Source of the DNA: VRUE01 sp963725085
GTDB taxonomy: Bacteria > Actinomycetota > Thermoleophilia > Solirubrobacterales > 70-9
Assembly: GCA_963725085.1 (NCBI GenBank)
Contig: CAVRXM010000003.1
Coordinates: forward strand, 372,001 to 436,000
Direction of reading: 5' to 3'
DNA length: 64,000 bases
Both the position numbers and the translations under genes were made by a program. The notes beneath the pieces were generated by a model. That model worked only from the letters and a program-made list of their open reading frames with translations, made no database searches and was not told the origin of the DNA. Positions 8,642 to 16,330 of the stretch are shown piece by piece; position 1 is the stretch's first letter, and the number at the start of each line of letters is the position of its first letter.

Positions 8642-8832
8642 GGTGGCGGATCGGCCTGGTCATCGCGACGATGGCAATCGCCTTGGCGGGGCAGTCGTTG
8701 GCGATCATCCTCGTCGCGCCTCACGATGCCCGAAACCCGCCGCGCGCCGGCGAACGGCCCTCATCCCATCGCCGGTCCCCGATACGTCCAAGCGGCGATT
8801 CGCCTCACCGCTCGCCGCTGCGCGAGAACTGA
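8638..8832 (+). CDS. short hydrophobic N-terminus protein overlapping the thioredoxin gene
   Basis: 64 residues; the ATG overlaps the thioredoxin stop in an ATGA arrangement, the best argument that it is real. The N-terminus (WRIGLVIATMAIALAGQSLA) could be a membrane anchor or signal sequence. The rest is Arg/Pro/Ser-rich and looks disordered. No family is recognised, and it could be a chance frame in high-G+C DNA. The following bases to 8955 contain only a ribosome-binding-like AAGAAGGGG before the next gene. Confidence 0.3.
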   Translation: MRWRIGLVIATMAIALAGQSLAIILVAPHDARNPPRAGERPSSHRRSPIRPSGDSPHRSPLREN

Positions 8833-8955
8833 AGGAAGGGTCACAACTCCTTTCCACAGTCGATTCTAAAGGGCGCAGAGGGCTTGAAACAAGCCCTCGC
8901 TCGTCTGTATAAACGCCGGCCGCAAACCGCGAGCGCATAAAGAAGGGGTGGTGAT

Positions 8956-10501
8956 TTGAGCGGGAACGAACATGCGGTGGTCATTGCCGGAGGGGGTCCG
9001 ACGGGGCTGATGCTGGCGGGCGAGCTGGCGTTGGCGGGCGTCGACGTCGCGATCGTCGAGCGCCGCGCCAGCCAGGATCTACCCGGCGCCCGCGCGGGCG
9101 GTCTTCAGTCACGGACCATCGAGGTCCTCGATCAGCGTGGAATCGCTGATCGGTTCCTCTCGGAGGGGCAGGTTGCCCAGGTTCAGGCCTTCGGCGGTAG
9201 CCGATTGGACATCAGCGACTTTCCCACCCGCCATCCCTACGGGCTCGGGCTGTGGCAGAAGCACATCGAGCGCATCCTCGCCGGCTGGGTCGGCGACCTT
9301 GCGGTGCCGATCCTCCGCGGGCGCGAGGTGACCGGGTTCGCGCAGGACGACACCGGCGTCGAGGTCGAGCTGTCCGGCGGGGGGTCATTGCGGGCGCAAT
9401 ACCTCGTCGGCTGCGACGGAGGCCGCAGTCTGGTCCGGAAAGAGGCCGGCATCGAGTTCCCCGGGTGGGACCCGACGACCAGCGCCATACTCGCCGAGGC
9501 CGAGCTGGACGAGGAGCCGGAGCTGGGCATCCGCAAGGACGCCCGCGGGATCCATTCCTTCGGCAGGTTGGAGTACGAGATTCGCGACGGCGAGGTGGTC
9601 TACGGAGATCAGGGCACCGTTCGGGATCATGGTGACCGACGATCGCCCCGGTTCCGCCGGCGAGCCCACCCTGGACGATCTCAGCAAGGCGCTCGTCGCC
9701 GTATGGGGGACCGACTACGGCGTTCACAGTCCCAGCTGGATCACCAGGTTCACCGATATGACCCGGCAGGCGGCGTCGTACCGAGACGGGCGGGTCCTGC
9801 TGGCCGGCGACGCCGCACACGTGCATTCCCCGGTGGGTGGACAGGGCCTGAACACCGGCGTGCAGGATGCGGTGAATCTGGGGTGGAAGCTCGCCCAGGT
9901 GGTCAAGCAGACCTCATCGGAGGACCTCCTCGATACCTACCACGCCGAGCGCCACCCGGTCGCCGCCCGCGTCTTGCAGAACACGATGGCGCAGGTTGCG
10001 CTCAACCGCCCCGCCGACGCGCGCCTCGAGGCATTGCGCGACAGCGTGGCCGAGCTGCTCAGCATGGATCAGCCTCGCAAGCGATTCGGCGGGATGCAGT
10101 CCGGTCTGGACATCCACTATCAGCTCGGCGAGGGGCATCCGCTACTGGGCCGTCGGATGCCCGACCTCGACCTCGACACCGCCGAGGGCCCGCTCCGAGT
10201 CTTCACGCTGCTGCACGATGCCCGGCCGGTTCTTGTCAACCTCGGTGAGCCCGGCGCTGTCGACATCGCCCCCTGGGCCGATCGGGTCGAGCTGGTCGAC
10301 GCCGAGTACACCGGCGCGTTAGAGCTCCCGGTGCTCGGCGCTGTCCCTGCTCCTGACGCAGTGCTGATCCGGCCCGATGGCCACGTGGTCTGGGTCGGAG
10401 ACGGAACCGAGCTCGGGCTTGCCGACGCGCTGACCACCTGGTTCGGAGCGCCGGCCGCCGCGCAGAGACCCGTTAGGAGATCTCCTCCGCCAGCTCGATG
10501 A
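8956..10501 (+). pseudogene. FAD-dependent aromatic-ring monooxygenase (PHBH fold), one frameshift
   Basis: The first frame starts at TTG/ATG-type codon 8956 and has the FAD Rossmann motif VVIAGGGPTGLMLAGEL, then LVGCDGGRS near residue 155, the DG motif of the p-hydroxybenzoate hydroxylase family. Near 9615-9629 the homologous reading moves to another frame, which continues with the second FAD motif (VLLAGDAAHVHSPVGGQGLN) and a thioredoxin-like C-terminal domain typical of PgaE/RdmE-type polyketide and rifampicin monooxygenases. A single indel around GGCACCGTTCGG restores one protein of about 515 residues. Such enzymes hydroxylate aromatic substrates with NAD(P)H. The 3' end overlaps the convergent VOC gene by 29 bases. 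Confidence 0.75.
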
Positions 10502-10910
10502 TGATTCCCTCCGGGCCCCGGACGTAGCAGAGCCGGTAGCTGTCCTCGTAGCGCACCAGCTCGCCGACGAGCTCAGCGCCGCGGGCTCGCAGGCCGGCGA
10601 CGACGGCATCGATCTCCTCGATGGCAAATGTGACGTGGCGAATACCCGGCGTGTTCGCCGGCGCCTGCCGGTCGTCGCCCTGGCTTGACGGCGAGTGGAA
10701 CTTCGCCAGCTCGAGTCGTCCGTTGCCGTCCGGAGTCTGCATCATCGCAATGTCCGCCCGTACTCCCTCGAGCCCGACGACGCGGTCCACCAAGTCACCC
10801 TCGACCGAAGCCTCGCCCTGCAGCTCGAGCCCGAGCTCGACGAAGAACTCGGTCGCGGCCGCGAGGTCGTCGACCACGATGCCGACGTGGTCCATTCGCT
10901 GGATCGCCAA
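10473..10910 (-). CDS. VOC-superfamily (glyoxalase-like) metalloprotein
   Basis: 145 residues with the two beta-alpha-beta-beta-beta repeats of the vicinal oxygen chelate fold. Candidate metal ligands are in the expected places: His in DHVGIVV, Glu in LELAKF, His in IRHVTFAI and Glu in IIIELAEE. The length and pattern resemble methylmalonyl-CoA epimerase and glyoxalase relatives, but no specific substrate can be named. It converges on the broken flavin monooxygenase and overlaps its 3' end. Confidence 0.85.
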   Translation of the reverse strand: MAIQRMDHVGIVVDDLAAATEFFVELGLELQGEASVEGDLVDRVVGLEGVRADIAMMQTPDGNGRLELAKFHSPSSQGDDRQAPANTPGIRHVTFAIEEIDAVVAGLRARGAELVGELVRYEDSYRLCYVRGPEGIIIELAEEIS

Positions 10911-11061
10911 GGGCTCGATGCTACTGACCCCGGAGGTGAAGGGGCCGCAACAGCGGCCTCTTCGTCAGGCCAGGCCAAGAAACCGGTGCCGGAGCTGTCA
11001 CGTTCGCAGCCTCCAGTTCGTCTAGGGGGAAAGACAGGTGTTCGAGACGAAAGGAGACGCC

Positions 11062-12448
11062 ATGGCGTCAACGCCAGGCCAGGTGCACGACATCCCAATC
11101 GACGAACTTCGAGCTCGGCTCGAGGGCGAGCTGATCATCCCGGACGATCCCCACTACGACGATGGGCGGCGGGTCTTCTTCAAGGGTTTCGACAGGCGGC
11201 CGCTCGCGGTGGCGCGGGTCGCCGGCGCCGGTGACGTTGCAGCCGTCGTCAACGCCGCGCGCGAGGGCGGACTCGAGCTCGCCGTCCGCAGCGGCGGCCA
11301 CAGCTGGGCCGGATACGGAACCGTCGACGGCGGCCTCGTCATCGACCTCTCCCGGATGGACGGAGTGGAGATCGACGCCGACGGCGGAACCGCCTGGGTC
11401 GAGACCGGCGCGACGGCGAGCAGGTACACGCTTGCAACCGCCGAGATCGGACGAGCCACCGGACTCGGTGACACCGGCTCGGTCGGCATCGGCGGGATCA
11501 CGCTGGCGGGCGGGATCGGGTTCCTAGCGCGAAAGACCGGGCTGACGATCGACAACCTGCTCGCAGCCGAGGTTGTGACCGCCGACGGCGAGGTCGTTCG
11601 GACGAGCGAGAGCTCGGAGCCGGACCTCTTCTGGGCCATCCGCGGCGGTGAGGGCAACTTCGGTATCGCCACCCGCTTGCAGCTGCGCCTGGCCGAGATC
11701 TCGGAGATCGTCGGCGGCATGCTGATCCTGCCCGCATCGACGCAGGTGATCACGGGCTTCCTCGAGGCAGCGCAGGCGGCGCCCGTGGAGCTCTCGACGA
11801 TCGCAAACGTGACGGTGGCCCCGCCGCTGCCATTCCTCCCCGAGGAAGTACACGGCAAGCCGGTGGTGATAGGCCTGTTCGCCTACGTTGGCCCGGTCGA
11901 CCGGGCCGAGGAGGTGATCGCCCCCTTCCGGGCGCTCGCCGAGCCGCTCGCCGACATGGTGCGGCCGATGCGCTATCCGGATCTCTACGAGGGTCCCGCG
12001 CAGGAACCCCGTTTCGGAGCCGGCACCAACTTCTTCGCCGACTCGCTCGAGCCGGCGGCCGCCGAGGCGATCCTCGAGCAGCTGCCCAAGTCGACGGCGC
12101 CGATGAGGGCCGTCCAGCTGCGAGTGCTCGGGGGCGCACTGGCGCAGGTCCCGAACGACGCCACCGCGTTCGCGCATCGCGACCGGGGTCTGTTCGTGAA
12201 TGTTGCGGCGATGTACATTGACGCCGGCGAAAAGGAGACCCATAACGGCCTGGGTCGACGGCCTGGCGAACTCGCTGGGCAAGGACGGAGGAGGCGGTTA
12301 TGTCGGCTTTCTCGGCGAGGCGGACGAGGCGACGATCCGCGCCGCCTACCCAGGCGCGACCTGGGACCGGCTCCGCGAGCTGAAGCGTCGCTACGACCCG
12401 GACAACCTCTTCCACCTGAACCACAACATCCCGCCGGCGGAGGGATGA
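11062..12448 (+). pseudogene. FAD-linked oxidase of the berberine-bridge type, one +1 frameshift
   Basis: ATG 11062 follows a good ribosome-binding site (AAAGGAGACGCC). The protein has the PP-loop FAD domain: VRSGGHSWAGYG (His for 8-alpha-histidyl FAD), then GDTGSVGIGGITLAGGIGFL. In bicovalent members the latter motif has a Cys; here the position is Thr, so a single covalent bond is predicted. Near 12245 an extra A (CATAACGG instead of CATACGG) breaks the frame. The next frame continues AWVDGLANSL, YVGFLGEADE and the C-terminal BBE motif YDPDNLFHLNHNIPP to 12448. Restoring one base gives about 461 residues. These enzymes oxidise alcohols, sugars or alkaloids with O2. Confidence 0.8.
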
Positions 12449-12487
12449 CGCCCGATCGGAGGCGGGATCGAATAGGTTCCGCTTCCC

Positions 12488-12952
12488 TTGGCTCACGAGA
12501 GCAAAGCGCCGGTCCTGTTCGCCTACGATGGCTCGGACTTCGCAAAGGCCGCGATACGGGTGGCCGGCGAGCAGCTGGGTGGCGGGCGCAGCGCCCTGGT
12601 CCTCACCGCCTTCGAGCCATTCACGTCGATCCCCTTCTTTGGCGCGGGGGGAGTGCCGATCGAGTCGGAGACGACGCAGGAACTGCTGACGGCCGCTCAG
12701 CAGGCCGCGGAGAAGACCGCTGAGGAGGGCTCCGCGCTGGCCCGTGAGGCCGGCTTTGAGGCCGAGCCGATCGTCGCCGACGGCGCTCCGATCTGGAATC
12801 AGATCGTCGAGGTTGCCGAGGAGCGCGATGCCGACCTGATCGTGATCGGGTCCCGCGGGCTCTCCGGCCTGAAGCATGTTGCGCTCGGAAGCGTCGCGGC
12901 AGCGGTGGCTCAGCACAGCAAGCGCTCGGTGCTGGTCGTGCATGATCGCTGA
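12488..12952 (+). CDS. UspA-family universal stress protein
   Basis: 154 residues starting at TTG 12488. The single Usp domain begins with VLFAYDGSDFAKAAIRVA and ends with the ATP-binding signature GSRGLSGLKHVALGSVAAAV, so it belongs to the ATP-binding branch. These cytoplasmic proteins respond to starvation, hypoxia or redox stress. Its 3' end overlaps the start of the next flavoprotein gene by 11 bases, suggesting coupling. Confidence 0.92.
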   Translation: MAHESKAPVLFAYDGSDFAKAAIRVAGEQLGGGRSALVLTAFEPFTSIPFFGAGGVPIESETTQELLTAAQQAAEKTAEEGSALAREAGFEAEPIVADGAPIWNQIVEVAEERDADLIVIGSRGLSGLKHVALGSVAAAVAQHSKRSVLVVHDR

Positions 12953-14426
12953 CGTAACCGATCGAGCAGAAACCAGGCCAGAGAAGTTGCTCGTCAATAC
13001 GGACTATCTCGTCGTAGGTGCAGGCGCAAGTGGCCTTGCCTTCGCCGATGCGCTGCTGGCTGAGGCCGATGTTGAGGTGACGGTGATCGACCGTCGACAG
13101 GCTCCGGGAGGCCATTGGATGGACGCGTATCCATTCGTTCGCCTACACACGCCCTCCGCCTACTACGGCGTCAACTCGCTGGCGCTGGGCGATGACCGGG
13201 TCGATCAGACCGGGGAGAACGCCGGCTACTACGAGCGCGCGAGTGGCGATGAGGTCTTCGGGTATTTCGCCGAGGTGGCCGGGCGGCTCGAAAAGACCGG
13301 CCGCGCCCGCATTCTCACCGGCCACGAACACCTGGACAGCGGGGGCCAAGGTGAGCAGGTCAGGGACCTGAGCACCGGAGATCTTCACGATGTGGTCGTA
13401 CGCCGCAAGGTTGTCGATGCTCGATATCTGGAGGCGTCGATCCCGGCGACCCACGCCACGCCGTTTCAGGTGGCGTCCGGCGTTCGGCTCGTCCCGATCA
13501 ACGATCTGCCGGCCGCGGCGCGATCGGGCTGCTCCTACGTAGTCCTCGGGTCAGGCAAGACGGCTGCGGACGCGTGCATTTGGCTTCTTGGCAACGACGT
13601 TCAGCCCGATCGGATTCGCTGGGTTCGTCCCCGCGACGCGTGGTTCTATGACCGCAGCCACTTTCAGCCCCTGGAGCAGGTTGGCGCGATCATGGAGGGG
13701 AACGCTCTGGATGCGGAGGCCGGCGCCGAAGCGACGAGCGTCGATGACCTCTTCGAGCGGCTCGAGGCCTCGGGGCGACTGACGCGCATCGATCCGGCTT
13801 GGCCGGCGACGATGTATCGCGGCACGATGCTCAGCGCCACGGAGCTGGCGGCCCTGCGGCAGATCGAAGACGTCATCAGGCTCGGCCGGGTGCGCCGAAT
13901 CGAGGCCGACCGGCTCGTGCTCGAGCGCGGAGAGACCGAGACCGCCCCCAACACCGTGCACGTGGACTGCACCGCGCTCGGCTTGAACAATGCCCCCGCC
14001 ACGCCGATCTTCCAGCCGGGTCGGATCGTGCTCCAACAGGCGCGCCACCTCTCGCCTTGTTTCAACGCGGCCCTCGTCGGGTTCGTTGAGGCCCACCGCG
14101 ACGACCAGGTGGAACAGAATCGGCTCTGTCCACCCAATCCCTACGCCAGCAGCATCGAGGACTGGCCTCGCATGATCAGCCGAACATGGAGAACCGAGGT
14201 GCGATGGTTGAACGAGCCCGACCTCTCGGCGTGGCTGACCAAGAGCCGGCTGAACCTGCTGCGTGCACTTCCAGACCACGCTGCGGAGCCGGACGTGCAA
14301 GGGGCAGTCAAGCGATATCTCACCCACGTCGGCGCAGCGATCGAGCGGCTGAAGCAGCTGGATGAATCGAATTCACCAAGGCGTGAAGAGAGCGGCGTTG
14401 GCGGCCCGGGAGGTACGGAGAGGTGA
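12942..14426 (+). CDS. FAD/NAD(P)-dependent oxidoreductase (flavin monooxygenase-like)
   Basis: About 494 residues from ATG 12942. The FAD motif YLVVGAGASGLAFADALL is close to the N-terminus; a second nucleotide-binding motif, VVLGSGKTAADA, lies near residue 210 as in FMO-like and pyridine-nucleotide oxidoreductases. LHTPSAYYGVNS and PGGHWMDAYPFVRLH are typical of this subgroup. The substrate is unknown. The gene starts inside the universal stress protein gene and is followed by a terminator-like hairpin at 14469-14490. An in-frame extension upstream (to 12876) is only the other-frame reading of the stress protein gene. Confidence 0.85.
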   Translation: MIADVTDRAETRPEKLLVNTDYLVVGAGASGLAFADALLAEADVEVTVIDRRQAPGGHWMDAYPFVRLHTPSAYYGVNSLALGDDRVDQTGENAGYYERASGDEVFGYFAEVAGRLEKTGRARILTGHEHLDSGGQGEQVRDLSTGDLHDVVVRRKVVDARYLEASIPATHATPFQVASGVRLVPINDLPAAARSGCSYVVLGSGKTAADACIWLLGNDVQPDRIRWVRPRDAWFYDRSHFQPLEQVGAIMEGNALDAEAGAEATSVDDLFERLEASGRLTRIDPAWPATMYRGTMLSATELAALRQIEDVIRLGRVRRIEADRLVLERGETETAPNTVHVDCTALGLNNAPATPIFQPGRIVLQQARHLSPCFNAALVGFVEAHRDDQVEQNRLCPPNPYASSIEDWPRMISRTWRTEVRWLNEPDLSAWLTKSRLNLLRALPDHAAEPDVQGAVKRYLTHVGAAIERLKQLDESNSPRREESGVGGPGGTER

Positions 14427-14468
14427 TGCCCCGCTCCGGTTCCGGTCGAGAACCCCCCAGAACGCAGA

Positions 14469-14490
14469 AAGCCGCTCGGGGAGCGGCTTT
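14469..14490. terminator. hairpin between convergent genes
   Basis: AAGCCGCT CGGGG AGCGGCTT gives an 8-bp perfect stem flanked by A and T runs (AAAG...CTTTCCTCT). It lies between the convergent ends of the flavoprotein gene (14426) and the polyprenyl synthase gene (14622) and could end transcription from both sides. Confidence 0.6.
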
Positions 14491-14503
14491 CCTCTCATAG
14501 CGG

Positions 14504-14582
14504 GGGCCCGATTCGTCTCTCGCTACCACCCGCGGATAGTCGAGCGGAGTCGTCGTGCGGACTGACCCCGCCCGAGCTGTCG
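14504..14582 (+). repeat. dispersed intergenic repeat family A, copy 1
   Basis: Core GGGCCCGATTCG followed by TCTCTCGCTACCACCCGCGGAT (14504-14537), then a looser tail (TCGAGCGGAGTCGTC, GACTGACC, GCCCGAGCTGTCG) shared with other copies. It follows a terminator-like hairpin by 13 bases. The preceding TAGCGGGGG can pair, with G-U wobbles, with CTCTCGCTA. Confidence 0.9.
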
Positions 14583-14621
14583 GTCACGTGAAGCGACACG
14601 AGGCCTTTCAGGCTCCCGTCG

Positions 14622-15659
14622 TCACGCGTCGCGCTCGAGCATCCAGGCAATCAGGTCGTGGATGAAGCGACGCTCAAGCGAGTCCGGCACTTTGGCGAAG
14701 GCGACTTCGAACGCGTCGGTGGCGGCCTCGGCGATGCCGAGGCCGAAGGCGCGCGCGAAGTCAAGGCTTCCGTACTGGCGCATCAGCTCGACCATCCCCG
14801 CGACATCGCCCGGCGTGCGTTGCGGCCGCTCCATCGCGAGGAAGCGCTGGACGGCTCGGCGCTCGTCGCCCCGCGCTTCGCGGAGCAGGTGGATGACCAT
14901 GAGGGTCCGCTTGCCCTCATAGAGATCGCCGCAGGACTCCTTTCCGTACTTCGCCTCGTCACCGACGAGATTGAGCAGGTCGTCCCGGATCTGGAAGGCT
15001 GCGCCGAGGTAGAAGCCGAACCGCACCAGGGAATCGAGGTCGAAACGGCCCATCGAGCCGATCAGGGAACCCACCCGCAGGGGGTGAATCGTGGTGTACC
15101 AGCAGGTCTTGTGCATGATCAGGTCGAGATAGTCGTCGGGGCTGAGGTCGAAGGCTGCGTCCCGACGCCAGCCGAGCTCGCGTGCCTGCCCCTCCAGCGT
15201 TCGGCGCGCCATCAGCTCGAACTCGTCGCCGAGCCGCGACGCAAGCCGACTCCCGAGCCGCCGCCGGTTGTCGCGCAGCGCGGCGCCGGCGAGGACCACG
15301 AGCGCATCTCCCGCGTTGATTGCCAGAGGGACGCCATGCTCGACGTGCAGCGTGGGCCGTCCGCGGCGCAGCAGGCTGGCATCCTCGATGTCGTCGTGGA
15401 CCAAGAACGCGTTGTGGAGCATCTCGAGCGCGACGGCGGATGGCAGCGCCTCATCGATCTCACCCCCGAAGGCAACCGTCGTCGCCAGGCAGAGGGACGG
15501 CCTGATCGCCTTCCCGCCTCGCCCGGGGTACTCGCCGACCAGGTCCCAGAGGTGCCGGCGGGGCTCGGTGTCCGGAACGTAGGCGCTCAGAGCCTGACGG
15601 GTCATCGCACCGTAGCGGCTCAAGTCATTTTCGACCCGAGACGCGATCAGCTCGCTCAC
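14622..15659 (-). CDS. polyprenyl diphosphate synthase (GGPP/FPP synthase family)
   Basis: 345 residues from GTG 15659; the GTGA overlap with the upstream gene fixes the start (a longer reading frame to 16058 is only the other-frame image of that gene). Both Asp-rich motifs are present: the first, LVHDDIEDASLLRRGRPT (DDxxD), and the second, FQIRDDLLNLVGD. GGKAIRPSLCLA upstream of the first motif is the usual isopentenyl-diphosphate binding region. The enzyme condenses IPP units to a C15-C20 or longer prenyl diphosphate; chain length cannot be read safely. It is the last gene of a seven-gene operon with a desaturase-like flavoprotein, so a terpenoid or prenylated product is plausible. Confidence 0.93.
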   Translation of the reverse strand: MSELIASRVENDLSRYGAMTRQALSAYVPDTEPRRHLWDLVGEYPGRGGKAIRPSLCLATTVAFGGEIDEALPSAVALEMLHNAFLVHDDIEDASLLRRGRPTLHVEHGVPLAINAGDALVVLAGAALRDNRRRLGSRLASRLGDEFELMARRTLEGQARELGWRRDAAFDLSPDDYLDLIMHKTCWYTTIHPLRVGSLIGSMGRFDLDSLVRFGFYLGAAFQIRDDLLNLVGDEAKYGKESCGDLYEGKRTLMVIHLLREARGDERRAVQRFLAMERPQRTPGDVAGMVELMRQYGSLDFARAFGLGIAEAATDAFEVAFAKVPDSLERRFIHDLIAWMLERDA

Positions 15660-16330
15660 CCCGTTACCTCGATTCTGACCGCGAGCGCGACCTCTGGGAG
15701 GCCGGTGGCGAGGACGTGCCCGTGGTAGACGCCAGGCTCGCTCCCCTCCGGCACCTGCACGGTCAGCGAGATCTCCTGACTCGACCTCAAGGCGAAGGTC
15801 TCTAGGAGCGGCGGTTCGAAGCTCACCGCCTGCGCGTCGATCGCAGCGCCGTCGTGCGCGCTGAACGGGGTCGCGGTCAGGCGCGCCGGCTGCGCCGGGG
15901 GCCCGTCGAGAACGTGAAGCCACGCTCGCCCGGTAGCTCGAGCTCCCGGGGACACCGGGCCGAGCGATAGCCGATCCGCGGCGCCTCCGGCACCGTCGGC
16001 GCCCGCCTCCGCGGCATCGGCGACCACATCGAGCAGCACGCGCATGGATTCTCCCCATAGCTCCAGCAGGCGCTCGGCGTCGGCTCTCAGCCGTCGGGCC
16101 TCACGACCCCCTTCGCGCGCCGCATCGTCCCGATCGCCGTTCTCCCCGCCCACCGCCTCGGCCGGCAGGTGGAGTGGGAACGGCGCCCGGGCGCTCTGCC
16201 TTCCCAGCTCGAGCATGCGCTCGACGACGGCAGCCGCGGTCTCGAGCCCGGCGCGCTGAACGTCAGCCATCGCCCGCAGGCCCGCGAACGAGTCGAAGGG
16301 CTCGCGTTCAGGCATGGAGGGGTGCTCCAT
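15656..16330 (-). CDS. uncharacterised helical plus beta-sandwich protein
   Basis: 224 residues. Residues about 15-125 are predicted helical and amphipathic (MADVQRAGLETAAAVVERML; RRLRADAERLLELWGESMRV), resembling phasin-type coat proteins. Residues about 135-224 look like an Ig/NEW3-type beta-sandwich (ISLTVQVPEGSEPGVYHG ... LAVRIEVTG). No signal peptide is seen. It overlaps the flavoprotein gene by 23 bases and the synthase gene by four, so expression is coupled. The same two-part layout is seen in the small protein at 21566-21985. No function is claimed. Confidence 0.8.
   Translation of the reverse strand: MEHPSMPEREPFDSFAGLRAMADVQRAGLETAAAVVERMLELGRQSARAPFPLHLPAEAVGGENGDRDDAAREGGREARRLRADAERLLELWGESMRVLLDVVADAAEAGADGAGGAADRLSLGPVSPGARATGRAWLHVLDGPPAQPARLTATPFSAHDGAAIDAQAVSFEPPLLETFALRSSQEISLTVQVPEGSEPGVYHGHVLATGLPEVALAVRIEVTG

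Noticed and set aside
12876..12941. N-terminal extension of the flavoprotein at 12942
   Set aside because: It lies wholly inside the universal stress protein gene and shows no flavoprotein features.
14622..16058. 478-residue version of the polyprenyl synthase
   Set aside because: The first 133 residues are an out-of-frame reading of the upstream gene; the GTGA overlap at 15656-15659 gives the proper start.
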